NCBI GenBank assembly: GCA_003240855.1
Contig: QFNN01000083.1
Span: forward strand, 1-13,117
Source: Sphingomonas sanxanigenens
GTDB lineage: Bacteria; Pseudomonadota; Alphaproteobacteria; Sphingomonadales; Sphingomonadaceae
DNA: 13,117 nucleotides
Direction of reading: 5' to 3'
The notes below the pieces were generated by a model. It saw only the letters and a program-made list of their open reading frames with translations, ran no database searches and had not been told where the DNA came from. A program made the translations under genes and the position numbers. This document shows positions 1-6,280 of the stretch, piece after piece. The stretch's first letter is position 1; every line of letters starts with the position of its first letter.

Positions 1-753
1 GTTCACATGGCCGCTGATCTGGAACAGCTTGGTGCCGCGATTATTCTCGTTGCCGAAGCTGGAGAACCAGCTTGCCCCGCGCCGCAGGATGGTCGGCGCG
101 ACCGCGATCGATTCGACATTGTTGACCGTGGTCGGGCAGCCATAGAGGCCGGCGCCTGCCGGGAATGGCGGCTTCAGGCGCGGCTGGCCCTTCTTGCCTT
201 CGATGCTCTCGAGCATCGCCGTCTCTTCGCCGCAGATATAGGCGCCCGCGCCGCGATGGACGAAGACGTCGAAATCATAGCCCGATCCACTGGCGTTCTT
301 GCCGATCAGCCCGGCGTCATAGGCTTCCCTGACGGCCGCGAAGAGCGTCTCCGCCTCGCGGATATATTCGCCGCGGATGTAGATATAGGCAGCCCGCGCA
401 CGCATCGCATAGCCCGCGATCAGCGCGCCCTCGATCAGCTTGTGCGGATCGTGGCGGATGATCTCGCGATCCTTGCACGAACCCGGCTCGGACTCGTCGG
501 CGTTGATGACGAGGAAACTGGGTTTGCCGGGCTTCGGTTCCTTGGGCATGAAGCTCCACTTCATGCCGGTCGGGAAGCCCGCGCCGCCGCGTCCGCGCAG
601 GCCCGACGCCTTCATCTCATCGATGATCGCATCCTGGCCGCGCGCCATCAGCGCCTTGGTATTGTCCCAGTCGCCCCGCTTGCGCGCGGCGTCGAGGTTC
701 CACGGCTGGTAGCCGTAGAGATTGGTGAAGATACGGTCCTTGTCGGCAAGCAT
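1..753 (-). CDS. nuoF: NADH-quinone oxidoreductase subunit F, N-terminal 251 residues (cut by window edge)
   Basis: NuoF is the FMN- and NADH-binding subunit of the peripheral arm of complex I. It takes hydride from NADH and passes electrons to the iron-sulfur chain. The visible protein begins MLADKDRIFTNLYG and reads without a stop to base 1. A glycine-rich nucleotide/FMN loop GRGGAGFPTG lies at about residues 54-63. The 51-kDa family signature GAGAYICGEETAMLES is intact at about residues 168-183. The C-terminal 4Fe-4S region (ESCGxCxPCR in the family) would lie outside the window; the family is usually about 430 residues. The ATG at 753-751 overlaps the TGA of the small gene upstream (TGATG), with GGGAG nine bases before it. 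That fits translational coupling within the nuo operon. The assignment is secure; only the missing end is unknown. Confidence 0.97.
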   Translation of the reverse strand, partial: MLADKDRIFTNLYGYQPWNLDAARKRGDWDNTKALMARGQDAIIDEMKASGLRGRGGAGFPTGMKWSFMPKEPKPGKPSFLVINADESEPGSCKDREIIRHDPHKLIEGALIAGYAMRARAAYIYIRGEYIREAETLFAAVREAYDAGLIGKNASGSGYDFDVFVHRGAGAYICGEETAMLESIEGKKGQPRLKPPFPAGAGLYGCPTTVNNVESIAVAPTILRRGASWFSSFGNENNRGTKLFQISGHVN

Positions 754-902
754 CAGCGGCCGCTCCCGATCAGCTTTTCGGCGAGAAAATAGGCGCCCAC
801 AGCCAGCACCAGGCCGATCGCGACTGCGACCAGCCAGAACATCGTCTTGAGAAGAAGAACGATGACGACGAGGCCGAGGATGATGGCGATCAGCGCGCTC
901 AT
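753..902 (-). CDS. 49-residue two-helix membrane protein inside the nuo operon, function unknown
   Basis: I do not recognise this protein. It has 49 residues and is almost wholly hydrophobic. One stretch spans about residues 3-18 (ALIAIILGLVVIVLLL) and a second about residues 21-41 (MFWLVAVAIGLVLAVGAYF), separated by Lys-Thr and ending in a short polar tail (EKLIGSGR). This suggests a helical hairpin or one long membrane segment. The ATG at 902-900 overlaps the nuoE stop (ATGA), and its TGA overlaps the nuoF start (TGATG). GGGGA lies six bases before the ATG, which favours this start over the ATG six bases upstream. A ribosome site with overlaps on both sides argues that it is a real gene. 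A role as a small complex I accessory or assembly protein is inference from position only; it matches none of the 14 core subunits. Confidence 0.75.
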   Translation of the reverse strand: MSALIAIILGLVVIVLLLKTMFWLVAVAIGLVLAVGAYFLAEKLIGSGR

Positions 903-1570
903 GCCCATTCCCCGCGATAATCGTGGTTCTCGTTGACCATCGCGGTCAGCGTCGTCGGCCCGCCCAGCGGTTCGACGGTGTGACGGCCCGGCTCCTGCGT
1001 TCCGGTCTTGGGGCTTTCGCCCTTGGCCAGCGCATCGAGGATCGCGAGCGTGCGATCGAAATCGAGATCTTCGTAATTGTCGTCGTTGATCTGGACCATC
1101 GGCGCCGACGAGCAATTGCCCATACACTCGACCTCGGTCAGCGTGAACAGCCCGTCCGCAGTGGTCGCGCCCTTCTTCAGGCCGCGCTCCTTGCACGCGC
1201 GCATCACGTCGTCCGATCCGCGCAGCATGCACGGCGTCGTGCCGCAGACCTGCACATGGAAACGGCCCACCGGCGCCAGGTTGTACATGGTGTAGAAGGT
1301 CGCGACCTCGAACACGCGGATGTACGGCATGTCGAGCTGGGCCGCGACATATTCGATCACCGGCACGGGCAGCCAGCCCTGCGTATTGGTTTCGGCGCCC
1401 ACCTGTCGCTGGGCGAGATCGAGCAGCGGCAGCGTCGCCGATGCCTGCCGGCCCGGCGGATAGCGCGCGATGATCTCCTTCGCCTTGGCCTCGTTGTCCT
1501 TGGTCCAGGCGAAATCGCCCCAGCGGGCGCGGGTCTCTGCCTCGTCGGGGATATGCGGTGCGTCAGCCAT
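899..1570 (-). CDS. nuoE: NADH-quinone oxidoreductase subunit E (24-kDa, 2Fe-2S)
   Basis: NuoE is the thioredoxin-fold subunit that carries the 2Fe-2S cluster N1a next to NuoF in the NADH dehydrogenase module. The 223-residue protein has the four expected ligands in the family spacing: C109-x4-C114 (CGTTPC) and C149-x3-C153 (CMGNC). The conserved stretch FEVATFYTMYNL precedes them at about residues 87-98. The N-terminal helical part contains the typical RYPPGRQASATLPLLDLAQ. Residues from about 185 form a C-terminal tail (GRHTVEPLGGPTTLTAMV) of the kind seen in alphaproteobacterial members. The start is 12 bases after the nuoD stop, with purine-rich GGTGAAGGTGAAG in front. The stop overlaps the start of the small membrane gene. 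Confidence 0.97.
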   Translation of the reverse strand: MADAPHIPDEAETRARWGDFAWTKDNEAKAKEIIARYPPGRQASATLPLLDLAQRQVGAETNTQGWLPVPVIEYVAAQLDMPYIRVFEVATFYTMYNLAPVGRFHVQVCGTTPCMLRGSDDVMRACKERGLKKGATTADGLFTLTEVECMGNCSSAPMVQINDDNYEDLDFDRTLAILDALAKGESPKTGTQEPGRHTVEPLGGPTTLTAMVNENHDYRGEWA

Positions 1571-1582
1571 TCGTCTTCACCT

Positions 1583-2818
1583 TCACCGATCCACCTCCCC
1601 GAACACGATATCGATCGCCGAGAGGATCGCGGTGGTGTCGGCCAGCATGTGGCCCTTCATCATCATGTCCATCGCCTGCAGGTGCGAGAATCCGGTGATG
1701 CGGATCTTGCAGCGATAGGGCTTGTTGGTGCCGTCGGACACCAGATACACGCCGAACTCGCCCTTGGGGCTTTCGGTCGCGACATAGACTTCGCCCGCCG
1801 GAACGTGGAAGCCTTCGGTATAGAGCTTGAAGTGGTGGATGAGCGCTTCCATCGAGCGCTTCATCTCGCCGCGCTTGGGCGGCACCACCTTGCGGTCCGA
1901 ACTGGCGATCGGCCCCTCGGGCATCTCGGCCAGGCACTGCTTCATGATCCGCATCGACTGGCGCACTTCCTCGACGCGCACCATGAAGCGGTCATAGCAG
2001 TCGCCCCTGGTGCCCACCGGCACGTCGAACTGCATCCGGTCATAGACGTCGTAGGGCTGCGCCTTGCGGATATCCCACGGAATGCCGGCGGCGCGGATCA
2101 TCGGGCCGGAGAAGCCCCACTTGATCGCATCCTCCTTGGAAACCGTGCCGATGTCGACGTTGCGCTGCTTGAAGATGCGGTTGTCGGCGACAAGGCTGAT
2201 CGCATCCTCGAACAGGCGCGGCATGCGATCGTCAAGCCAGTCGGCCATGTCGGTCAGCAGCTTGAGCGGCGCGTCCTGGTGGACGCCGCCCGGGCGGAAC
2301 CAGGCCGAATGCATGCGCGCGCCCGAAACCCGCTCGAAGAACTGGAGGCAGTCCTCGCGAACCTCGAACAACCACAGGTTGGGCGTCATCGCGCCAACGT
2401 CCATGATGTGCGAACCGAGGTTCAGCATATGGTTCGAGATGCGCGTTAGCTCGGCGAACAGCACGCGCAGATATTGCGCGCGCAGCGGCACTTCGAGGTC
2501 GAGCAGCTTCTCGACCGCCAACACATAGCTATGCTCCATGCCGAGCGGCGAGCAATAGTCGAGCCGGTCGAAATAGGGCAGCGCCTGCAGATAGGTCTTA
2601 TACTCGATCAGCTTCTCGGTGCCGCGATGCAGCAGGCCGATATGCGGATCGACGCGCTCGACGATCTCGCCGTCAAGCTCCATCACCAGACGCAACACGC
2701 CGTGCGCCGCCGGATGCTGCGGACCGAAATTGATCGTGTAATTCTCGATCGCGATGTCGCCCACGGTCGGGTCGGCCGCGTCCTCGATGCCTTCCAGCTT
2801 TTCCAGATAGTCAGACAT
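1583..2818 (-). CDS. nuoD: NADH-quinone oxidoreductase subunit D (49-kDa)
   Basis: NuoD forms, with NuoB, the quinone-binding cavity at the junction of the peripheral and membrane arms. The protein is 411 residues, full length, and separate from NuoC rather than fused as in E. coli. Family marks include FGPQHPAAHGVLRL at about residues 31-44, HRGTEK at 64-69 and the C-terminal end DIVFGEVDR. Residues H39 and Y88 (in RLDYCS) align with the quinone-contacting His and Tyr known from Thermus Nqo4 (His38, Tyr87). The ATG lies two bases after the nuoC stop, with GAGG seven bases ahead of it inside the end of nuoC. Nothing appears damaged or unusual. Confidence 0.98.
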   Translation of the reverse strand: MSDYLEKLEGIEDAADPTVGDIAIENYTINFGPQHPAAHGVLRLVMELDGEIVERVDPHIGLLHRGTEKLIEYKTYLQALPYFDRLDYCSPLGMEHSYVLAVEKLLDLEVPLRAQYLRVLFAELTRISNHMLNLGSHIMDVGAMTPNLWLFEVREDCLQFFERVSGARMHSAWFRPGGVHQDAPLKLLTDMADWLDDRMPRLFEDAISLVADNRIFKQRNVDIGTVSKEDAIKWGFSGPMIRAAGIPWDIRKAQPYDVYDRMQFDVPVGTRGDCYDRFMVRVEEVRQSMRIMKQCLAEMPEGPIASSDRKVVPPKRGEMKRSMEALIHHFKLYTEGFHVPAGEVYVATESPKGEFGVYLVSDGTNKPYRCKIRITGFSHLQAMDMMMKGHMLADTTAILSAIDIVFGEVDR

Positions 2819-2820
2819 GG

Positions 2821-3630
2821 TCAGCCCTCACTCTTGGGCTTGCGCGTACGCGGCGCGCGCTTGGGCTTGTCCTCCGCCGCCGGCTTAGCCGCTTGCGCCG
2901 GCTCCTCGGCCGCCTTGGCAGGCGCCGGCGAGGCGGCGGCGGCCTTCTCGGCGTCCGCCTTGACGATCTTGTCCGCGGTCAGCGGCGTCGGCGCACCCTT
3001 GGCTTCGGGCAACGCCGCCTTCTCGTCGCCGGGCAGCACATATTCAGTGCCTTCCCAGGGCGACGCATAATCGAAGGTGCGGAAATCCTGCGCCAGCTTC
3101 ACCGGCTCATAGACTACGCGCTTATGCTCTTCCGAATAGCGCAGCTCGACATAGCCGCTCAGCGGAAAATCCTTGCGCTGCGGATGGCCGCGGAAGCCAT
3201 AATCAGTCAGGATGCGACGCAGGTCGGCGTTACCCTCGAAAAGCACGCCATACATGTCGTACACTTCGCGCTCCAGCCAGCCGGCGACCGGCCAGATGGA
3301 CGTAACGCTCGGCACGGGCGCGACTTCGTCGGTGCGCACTGTCACGCGAATACGATGGTTCCGCGTCAGCGACAGCAGGTGATAGACAACATCGAAACGC
3401 TCGGGACGCTCGGGATAATCGACGCCAGCGATTTCCATAAGCTGCTGATATTGCAGCGCCGGATCGTCGCGCAACGCAGTCATCGCCGCCACGATAGCAT
3501 CGCGACGGACGATCAGCGTCACTTCGCCGACCTTGTCCCAGGCCTCGACCAGCGCGTCGCCGATCGCCGCCTGCGCGGCCTCGATCACGCCGTCGTTCGG
3601 CGCATAACGGGGTGCAGGGCTAAGGCTCAC
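2821..3630 (-). CDS. nuoC: NADH-quinone oxidoreductase subunit C (30-kDa) with long Ala/Lys/Pro-rich tail
   Basis: NuoC is a structural subunit of the complex I peripheral arm. The start chosen is GTG at 3630-3628, which overlaps the nuoB stop (GTGA), with GGGGA ten bases ahead. An in-frame ATG exists further upstream but lies deep inside nuoB. The 269-residue product has the 30-kDa signature EREVYDMYGVLF at about residues 120-131, followed by GHPQRKDFPLSGY at 148-160 and the FRTFDYASPWEG end of the core at about 183-194. Many members end near residue 200. Here about 65 more residues follow, rich in Ala, Lys, Glu and Pro and ending in basic KPKRAPRTRKPKSEG, so this tail is probably disordered. 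The core assignment is secure; the tail function is unknown. Confidence 0.96.
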   Translation of the reverse strand: MSLSPAPRYAPNDGVIEAAQAAIGDALVEAWDKVGEVTLIVRRDAIVAAMTALRDDPALQYQQLMEIAGVDYPERPERFDVVYHLLSLTRNHRIRVTVRTDEVAPVPSVTSIWPVAGWLEREVYDMYGVLFEGNADLRRILTDYGFRGHPQRKDFPLSGYVELRYSEEHKRVVYEPVKLAQDFRTFDYASPWEGTEYVLPGDEKAALPEAKGAPTPLTADKIVKADAEKAAAASPAPAKAAEEPAQAAKPAAEDKPKRAPRTRKPKSEG

Positions 3631-4160
3631 CGTTCGATCGTCCCCACGCGGCGGATCTTCCGCTGCAACTGCATGATGCCGTAAAGCAGCGCCTCGGCGG
3701 TCGGAGGGCAACCGGGAACATAAATGTCCACCGGCACGATCCGGTCACACCCGCGCACGACGCTGTAGCTATAATGATAGTAGCCGCCGCCGTTGGCGCA
3801 GCTTCCCATCGAGATGACGTATTTGGGCTCCGACATCTGGTCGTAAACCTTGCGGAGCGCCGGGGCCATCTTGTTGCACAGCGTGCCGGCGACGATCATC
3901 ACGTCCGACTGGCGCGGCGATGCGCGCGGCGCGGCGCCGAACCGCTCCATATCGTAACGCGGCATGTTCACATGGATCATCTCGACCGCGCAGCAGGCAA
4001 GACCGAATGTCATCCACCACAGCGACCCCGTCCGCGCCCACTGGAACAGCTCCTCGGTCGAGGTGACCAGAAAGCCCTTATCGCCCAGTTCGGCGTTGAG
4101 ATCGTTGAAGAAGGCGGCGTCAGGCTGCGTGCCCGGCGCCGGCGCGAGTTCTACTCCCAT
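3627..4160 (-). CDS. nuoB: NADH-quinone oxidoreductase subunit B (PSST, cluster N2)
   Basis: NuoB holds the 4Fe-4S cluster N2, the last carrier before quinone. The 177-residue protein has the expected ligands: adjacent C56-C57 in FGLACCAVE, C121 in SMGSCANGGG and C151 in VPGCPPTAEALL. The quinone-side stretch MPRYDMERFG is at about residues 66-75. The ATG lies inside the end of nuoA (10-base overlap), with an AAGGGGG ribosome site about seven bases ahead, so translation is probably coupled to nuoA. The TGA overlaps the GTG start of nuoC. Confidence 0.98.
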   Translation of the reverse strand: MGVELAPAPGTQPDAAFFNDLNAELGDKGFLVTSTEELFQWARTGSLWWMTFGLACCAVEMIHVNMPRYDMERFGAAPRASPRQSDVMIVAGTLCNKMAPALRKVYDQMSEPKYVISMGSCANGGGYYHYSYSVVRGCDRIVPVDIYVPGCPPTAEALLYGIMQLQRKIRRVGTIER

Positions 4161-4528
4161 TCGAGAGCCCCCTTCTTCCAGGCATAAATGAAGCCGAGCA
4201 CCAGTTCGGCAAGGAAGATCATCATCGCAGTCCAGCCGGCCCAGCCAATCTCCTTGAGCGACACCGCCCAGGGAAAGAGGAACGCCGCCTCAAGGTCGAA
4301 GATGATGAAGAGAATCGCGATCAGGTAGAAACGCACGTCGAACTGGCTGCGCGAATCCTCGAAAGCGGGAAAGCCGCATTCATATTCGCTCAGCTTTTCA
4401 GGATTCGGCTTGTGCGCGCCCGTGAACCGCGCCGCGATCATCGGCAGGACGACGAAGGCCGTGGACAGCGCGAGCGCTACCGCGAGAAACAGGAGGATCG
4501 GGAGATATCCGGCGGCGACCGACGCCAT
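4151..4528 (-). CDS. nuoA: NADH-quinone oxidoreductase subunit A (membrane)
   Basis: NuoA is a three-helix membrane subunit next to the quinone cavity. The 125-residue product has membrane segments at about residues 7-30, 66-88 and 97-117. The conserved loop SEYECGF (Cys51) lies between helices 1 and 2, and FDVRFYLIAILFIIFDLEAA begins the second helix with acidic D78 and E80. Two ATGs lie six bases apart, at 4534 and 4528. GGAG ends one base before the first but seven bases before the second, so the second (MASVAAGYL) is preferred. The TAG lies inside nuoB. This is the first nuo gene, with 217 non-coding bases ahead of it, so the operon promoter is probably there. Confidence 0.95.
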   Translation of the reverse strand: MASVAAGYLPILLFLAVALALSTAFVVLPMIAARFTGAHKPNPEKLSEYECGFPAFEDSRSQFDVRFYLIAILFIIFDLEAAFLFPWAVSLKEIGWAGWTAMMIFLAELVLGFIYAWKKGALEWE

Positions 4529-4560
4529 GTTCATGCTCCGATTGGATGCCGGCAACCCGG

Positions 4561-4610
4561 CCTTGCAGGCGGCTTTAGGCTTGCCGCACCTGCGAAGCAA
4601 GGCTGCAAGG
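4561..4610 (-). other. Foldable leader ahead of nuoA
   Basis: Read on the minus strand, this 50-base stretch begins CCTTGCAG and ends with the exact complement CTGCAAGG, giving an eight-pair outer stem. Inside are further self-complementary words: CTTGC with GCAAG, and the alternative GCGGC with GCCGC. It would lie in the 5' untranslated leader of the nuo operon, ending 32 bases before the chosen nuoA start. There is no U tract, so it is not an obvious terminator. Whether it regulates anything is unknown. Confidence 0.35.
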
Positions 4611-4612
4611 AG

Positions 4613-4658
4613 TGAGAATGAATCGCAATTATCAGAGATGAAACAATCGGCCGCACAA
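4613..4658 (-). promoter_or_regulatory. Candidate nuo operon promoter with Fur-like inverted motif
   Basis: On the minus strand a GATAAT hexamer (4633-4628) could serve as a -10 box, with TTGTGC (4658-4653) as a weak -35 box at a long 19-base spacing. Overlapping it, TGCGATTCATTCTCA (4627-4613) resembles the Fur 7-1-7 consensus TGATAATNATTATCA, matching in about 10 of 14 positions and mainly in the right half. Fur-type control of an operon encoding many iron-sulfur proteins would be sensible. The match is imperfect and the promoter call is weak; both are inference from the only long gap ahead of nuoA. Confidence 0.3.
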
Positions 4659-4697
4659 AGCCGCCCGCGCCCGACCGCACGACGAGCGGCAAGGATC

Positions 4698-4713
4698 AAA
4701 ATCCGAGGGGATT
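4698..4713 (-). terminator. Weak hairpin after the suhB-like gene
   Basis: On the minus strand AATCC-CCTC-GGATT forms a five-pair stem running into TTTT (two of these T's lie in the stem). It sits 33 bases after the stop of the inositol-monophosphatase-family gene. A larger imperfect GC-rich hairpin (about 4714-4739) lies between them. It could end the upstream transcript before nuo, but the stem is short and the T tract minimal. Confidence 0.22.
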
Positions 4714-4745
4714 CCGGCGCCGAACGCGCGTCCGGCCGGGCAAAG

Positions 4746-5561
4746 TCAGTTGCGCAGCGCGCCCGCGACCAGCTTGTGCAGCTTGGAATGCAGCGCATCG
4801 TTCGCGGCGAGGAACTCGTTGCGCTCGATCACCCGGTCGCCGCCGCGGAAATCGGTCACGAAACCGCCCGCCTCACGGACGAGCAGCAGGCCCGCAGCGA
4901 CGTCCCAGGGCGAAAGATCGGCCTCCCAGAAACCGTCGAAGCGCCCCGCCGCGACCCAGGCGAGGTCAAGCGCCGCCGAACCCAGCCGGCGGATGCCCGC
5001 GACTTCCGGCGCGACCGCGCCGAAAATGCGCGACCATTGGGCGAAATTGCCGTGGCCCATGAAGGGGATGCCCGTCGCGATCAGCGAATCGGCAAGGTCG
5101 CGCCGCGCCGATACGCGCAGCCGCGCATCCTGCAGCCAGGCGCCCCGCCCCTTCTCCGCCCAGAAGCTTTCGTCAGTCAGCGGCTGATAGACGAGCGCGG
5201 TGGTGATCTCGCTCCGTCCGCTCGGGCGCGGCTCCTCGACCGCGATCGAGATCGCGAAATGCGGGATGCTGTGCAGGAAGTTGCTGGTGCCGTCGAGCGG
5301 ATCGACGATCCAGCGCGGCTTGGCGGGATCGCCTTCGATCTCGCCGCGCTCTTCCATCAGGAAACCCCAGTCGGGCCGCGCCTTGCGCAGTTCCTCGAAG
5401 ATCGTTTCCTCGGCGCGCTTGTCGGCCATCGAAACGAAATCGGCCGGCCCCTTGCGGCTGACCTGCAGGTGCGCGACTTCATTGAAATCGCGGCGCAGGC
5501 GCGGCGCGGCCTTGCGGGCGGCGCGCTCCATGACGGTCAGAAGGCCAGAATGGGCAACCAT
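4746..5561 (-). CDS. suhB: Inositol monophosphatase family protein (SuhB-like)
   Basis: This is a magnesium-dependent phosphatase of the IMPase fold. The family hydrolyses inositol phosphates and related sugar phosphates, and SuhB members also act in rRNA transcription antitermination. The 271-residue protein has all metal-site motifs: MEERGE at about 69-74 (Glu70), WIVDPLDGTSNF at 84-95 (Asp87 and Asp90) and SPWDVAAG at 217-224 (Asp220). No signal peptide is visible, so it is cytoplasmic. The start at 5561 gives MVAHSGLLTVMERAARK, a normal N terminus for this group. It lies 120 bases downstream of efp, separated from it by a hairpin terminator and a REP-like element, so it may have its own promoter. 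The substrate cannot be told from sequence, and the gene symbol is given on similarity only. Confidence 0.9.
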   Translation of the reverse strand: MVAHSGLLTVMERAARKAAPRLRRDFNEVAHLQVSRKGPADFVSMADKRAEETIFEELRKARPDWGFLMEERGEIEGDPAKPRWIVDPLDGTSNFLHSIPHFAISIAVEEPRPSGRSEITTALVYQPLTDESFWAEKGRGAWLQDARLRVSARRDLADSLIATGIPFMGHGNFAQWSRIFGAVAPEVAGIRRLGSAALDLAWVAAGRFDGFWEADLSPWDVAAGLLLVREAGGFVTDFRGGDRVIERNEFLAANDALHSKLHKLVAGALRN

Positions 5562-5573
5562 ATCAGCAACTCC

Positions 5574-5595
5574 CCCCTCTCGCTTGCGGGAGGGG
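5574..5595. repeat. REP-like palindrome, first copy
   Basis: CCCCTCTCGC-TT-GCGGGAGGGG is a ten-pair inverted repeat with one T-G wobble, followed on the plus strand by GACGGGGGTGGGC. Its arms share the CCCTC(C/T)CGC core with the hairpin at 5650-5674, and the two lie 55 bases apart in the efp/suhB-like gap. Short GGGAGGG palindromes of this kind are common between genes in sphingomonad chromosomes, so it is probably a dispersed intergenic repeat. Other copies cannot be seen in this window. Confidence 0.5.
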
Positions 5596-5649
5596 ACGGG
5601 GGTGGGCAGTCGGCGCGGCGACGGGACGGATTTCCCGGACCGCGCGAAA

Positions 5650-5674
5650 GCCCTCCCGCTCAGCGCGGGAGGGC
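5650..5674 (-). terminator. efp terminator hairpin, also second REP-like copy
   Basis: GCCCTCCCGC-tcagc-GCGGGAGGGC is a perfect ten-pair stem with a five-base loop, starting eight bases after the efp stop. On the minus strand the stem is followed by TTTCGCG, a short T run. This fits a modest intrinsic terminator for efp. The arms match the neighbouring palindrome at 5574-5595, so it may be a repeat that has taken on the terminator role. Confidence 0.55.
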
Positions 5675-5681
5675 CGTCGGA

Positions 5682-6245
5682 TCAGTCGGCGCGCTTGACG
5701 TAGGTCTTTTCATAGACGTCGACGACGATGCGCGTCCCGCTCGCAATGTGCGGCGGCACCATCACGCGCACGCCATTGTCGAGCACGGCGGGCTTGTAGC
5801 TGGACGAAGCGGTCTGCCCCTTCACCACGGCGTCCGCCTCGACGATGGTCGCCTCAATCTGGTCGGGCAACTGCACCGAGATCGGCTTGTCCTCGTAGAG
5901 TTCGAGCACGACTTCCATGCCGTCCTGCAGGAAGGCGACCTCGTCGCCCAGCATGTCGGCGGACAGCGTGATCTGGTCGTACGTGTCCTTGTCCATGAAG
6001 GTCAGTTGATCGCCGTCGCGGAATAGGAACTGGAAATCCTTGGTGTCCAGACGCACGCGCTCGACAGTCTCGGCCGAACGGAAGCGGACGTTGGTCTTGC
6101 GGCCGTCGATGAGGTTCTTCATCTCGACCTGCATATAGGCGCCGCCCTTGCCGGGCTGCGTATGCTGGATCTTCACGGCGCGCCACAGGCCGCCTTCATA
6201 TTCGATGATGTTGCCGGGACGAATGTCCACGCCGCTGATCTTCAT
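5682..6245 (-). CDS. efp: Elongation factor P
   Basis: EF-P binds the ribosome between the P and E sites and relieves stalling at consecutive prolines. The 187-residue length is normal. The N-terminal KOW-like domain carries the tip loop PGKGGA with Lys33, matching the lysine modified in E. coli EF-P rather than the arginine of the EarP type. The family signature KPAVLDNGVRVMVPPHIASG is complete at about residues 151-170, and the C terminus IVVDVYEKTYVKRAD is typical. The ATG at 6245 has only a weak GCGAG purine stretch ahead. The stop of thiE lies 35 bases upstream, so co-transcription with thiE is likely, and a hairpin terminator follows the stop. Confidence 0.98.
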   Translation of the reverse strand: MKISGVDIRPGNIIEYEGGLWRAVKIQHTQPGKGGAYMQVEMKNLIDGRKTNVRFRSAETVERVRLDTKDFQFLFRDGDQLTFMDKDTYDQITLSADMLGDEVAFLQDGMEVVLELYEDKPISVQLPDQIEATIVEADAVVKGQTASSSYKPAVLDNGVRVMVPPHIASGTRIVVDVYEKTYVKRAD

Positions 6246-6280
6246 GGGAGTCTCGCTGATTAAAAGAGCAGGCGCGGCCC

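Noticed and set aside
923..2449. 508-codon open frame on the plus strand opposite nuoD and nuoE
   Set aside because: The translation is rich in His, Arg, Ala and Asp, as expected opposite GC-rich genes. The minus-strand genes are certain and continuous.
3631..3711. NuoC start at an upstream ATG
   Set aside because: It would overlap nuoB by 85 bases. The GTG at 3630 overlaps the nuoB stop as in the neighbouring junctions and gives the normal N terminus.
4529..4798. Longer NuoA start giving an N-terminal extension of about 90 residues
   Set aside because: The extra residues are non-hydrophobic, Arg/Cys-rich sequence from the intergenic region that enters the suhB-like gene. NuoA is normally about 120 residues and the ATG at 4528 has a ribosome site.
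4410..6026. 538-codon open frame on the plus strand across nuoA, the suhB-like gene and efp
   Set aside because: It runs across three genes and two intergenic regions and shows no family motif, which points to lack of stops from base composition.
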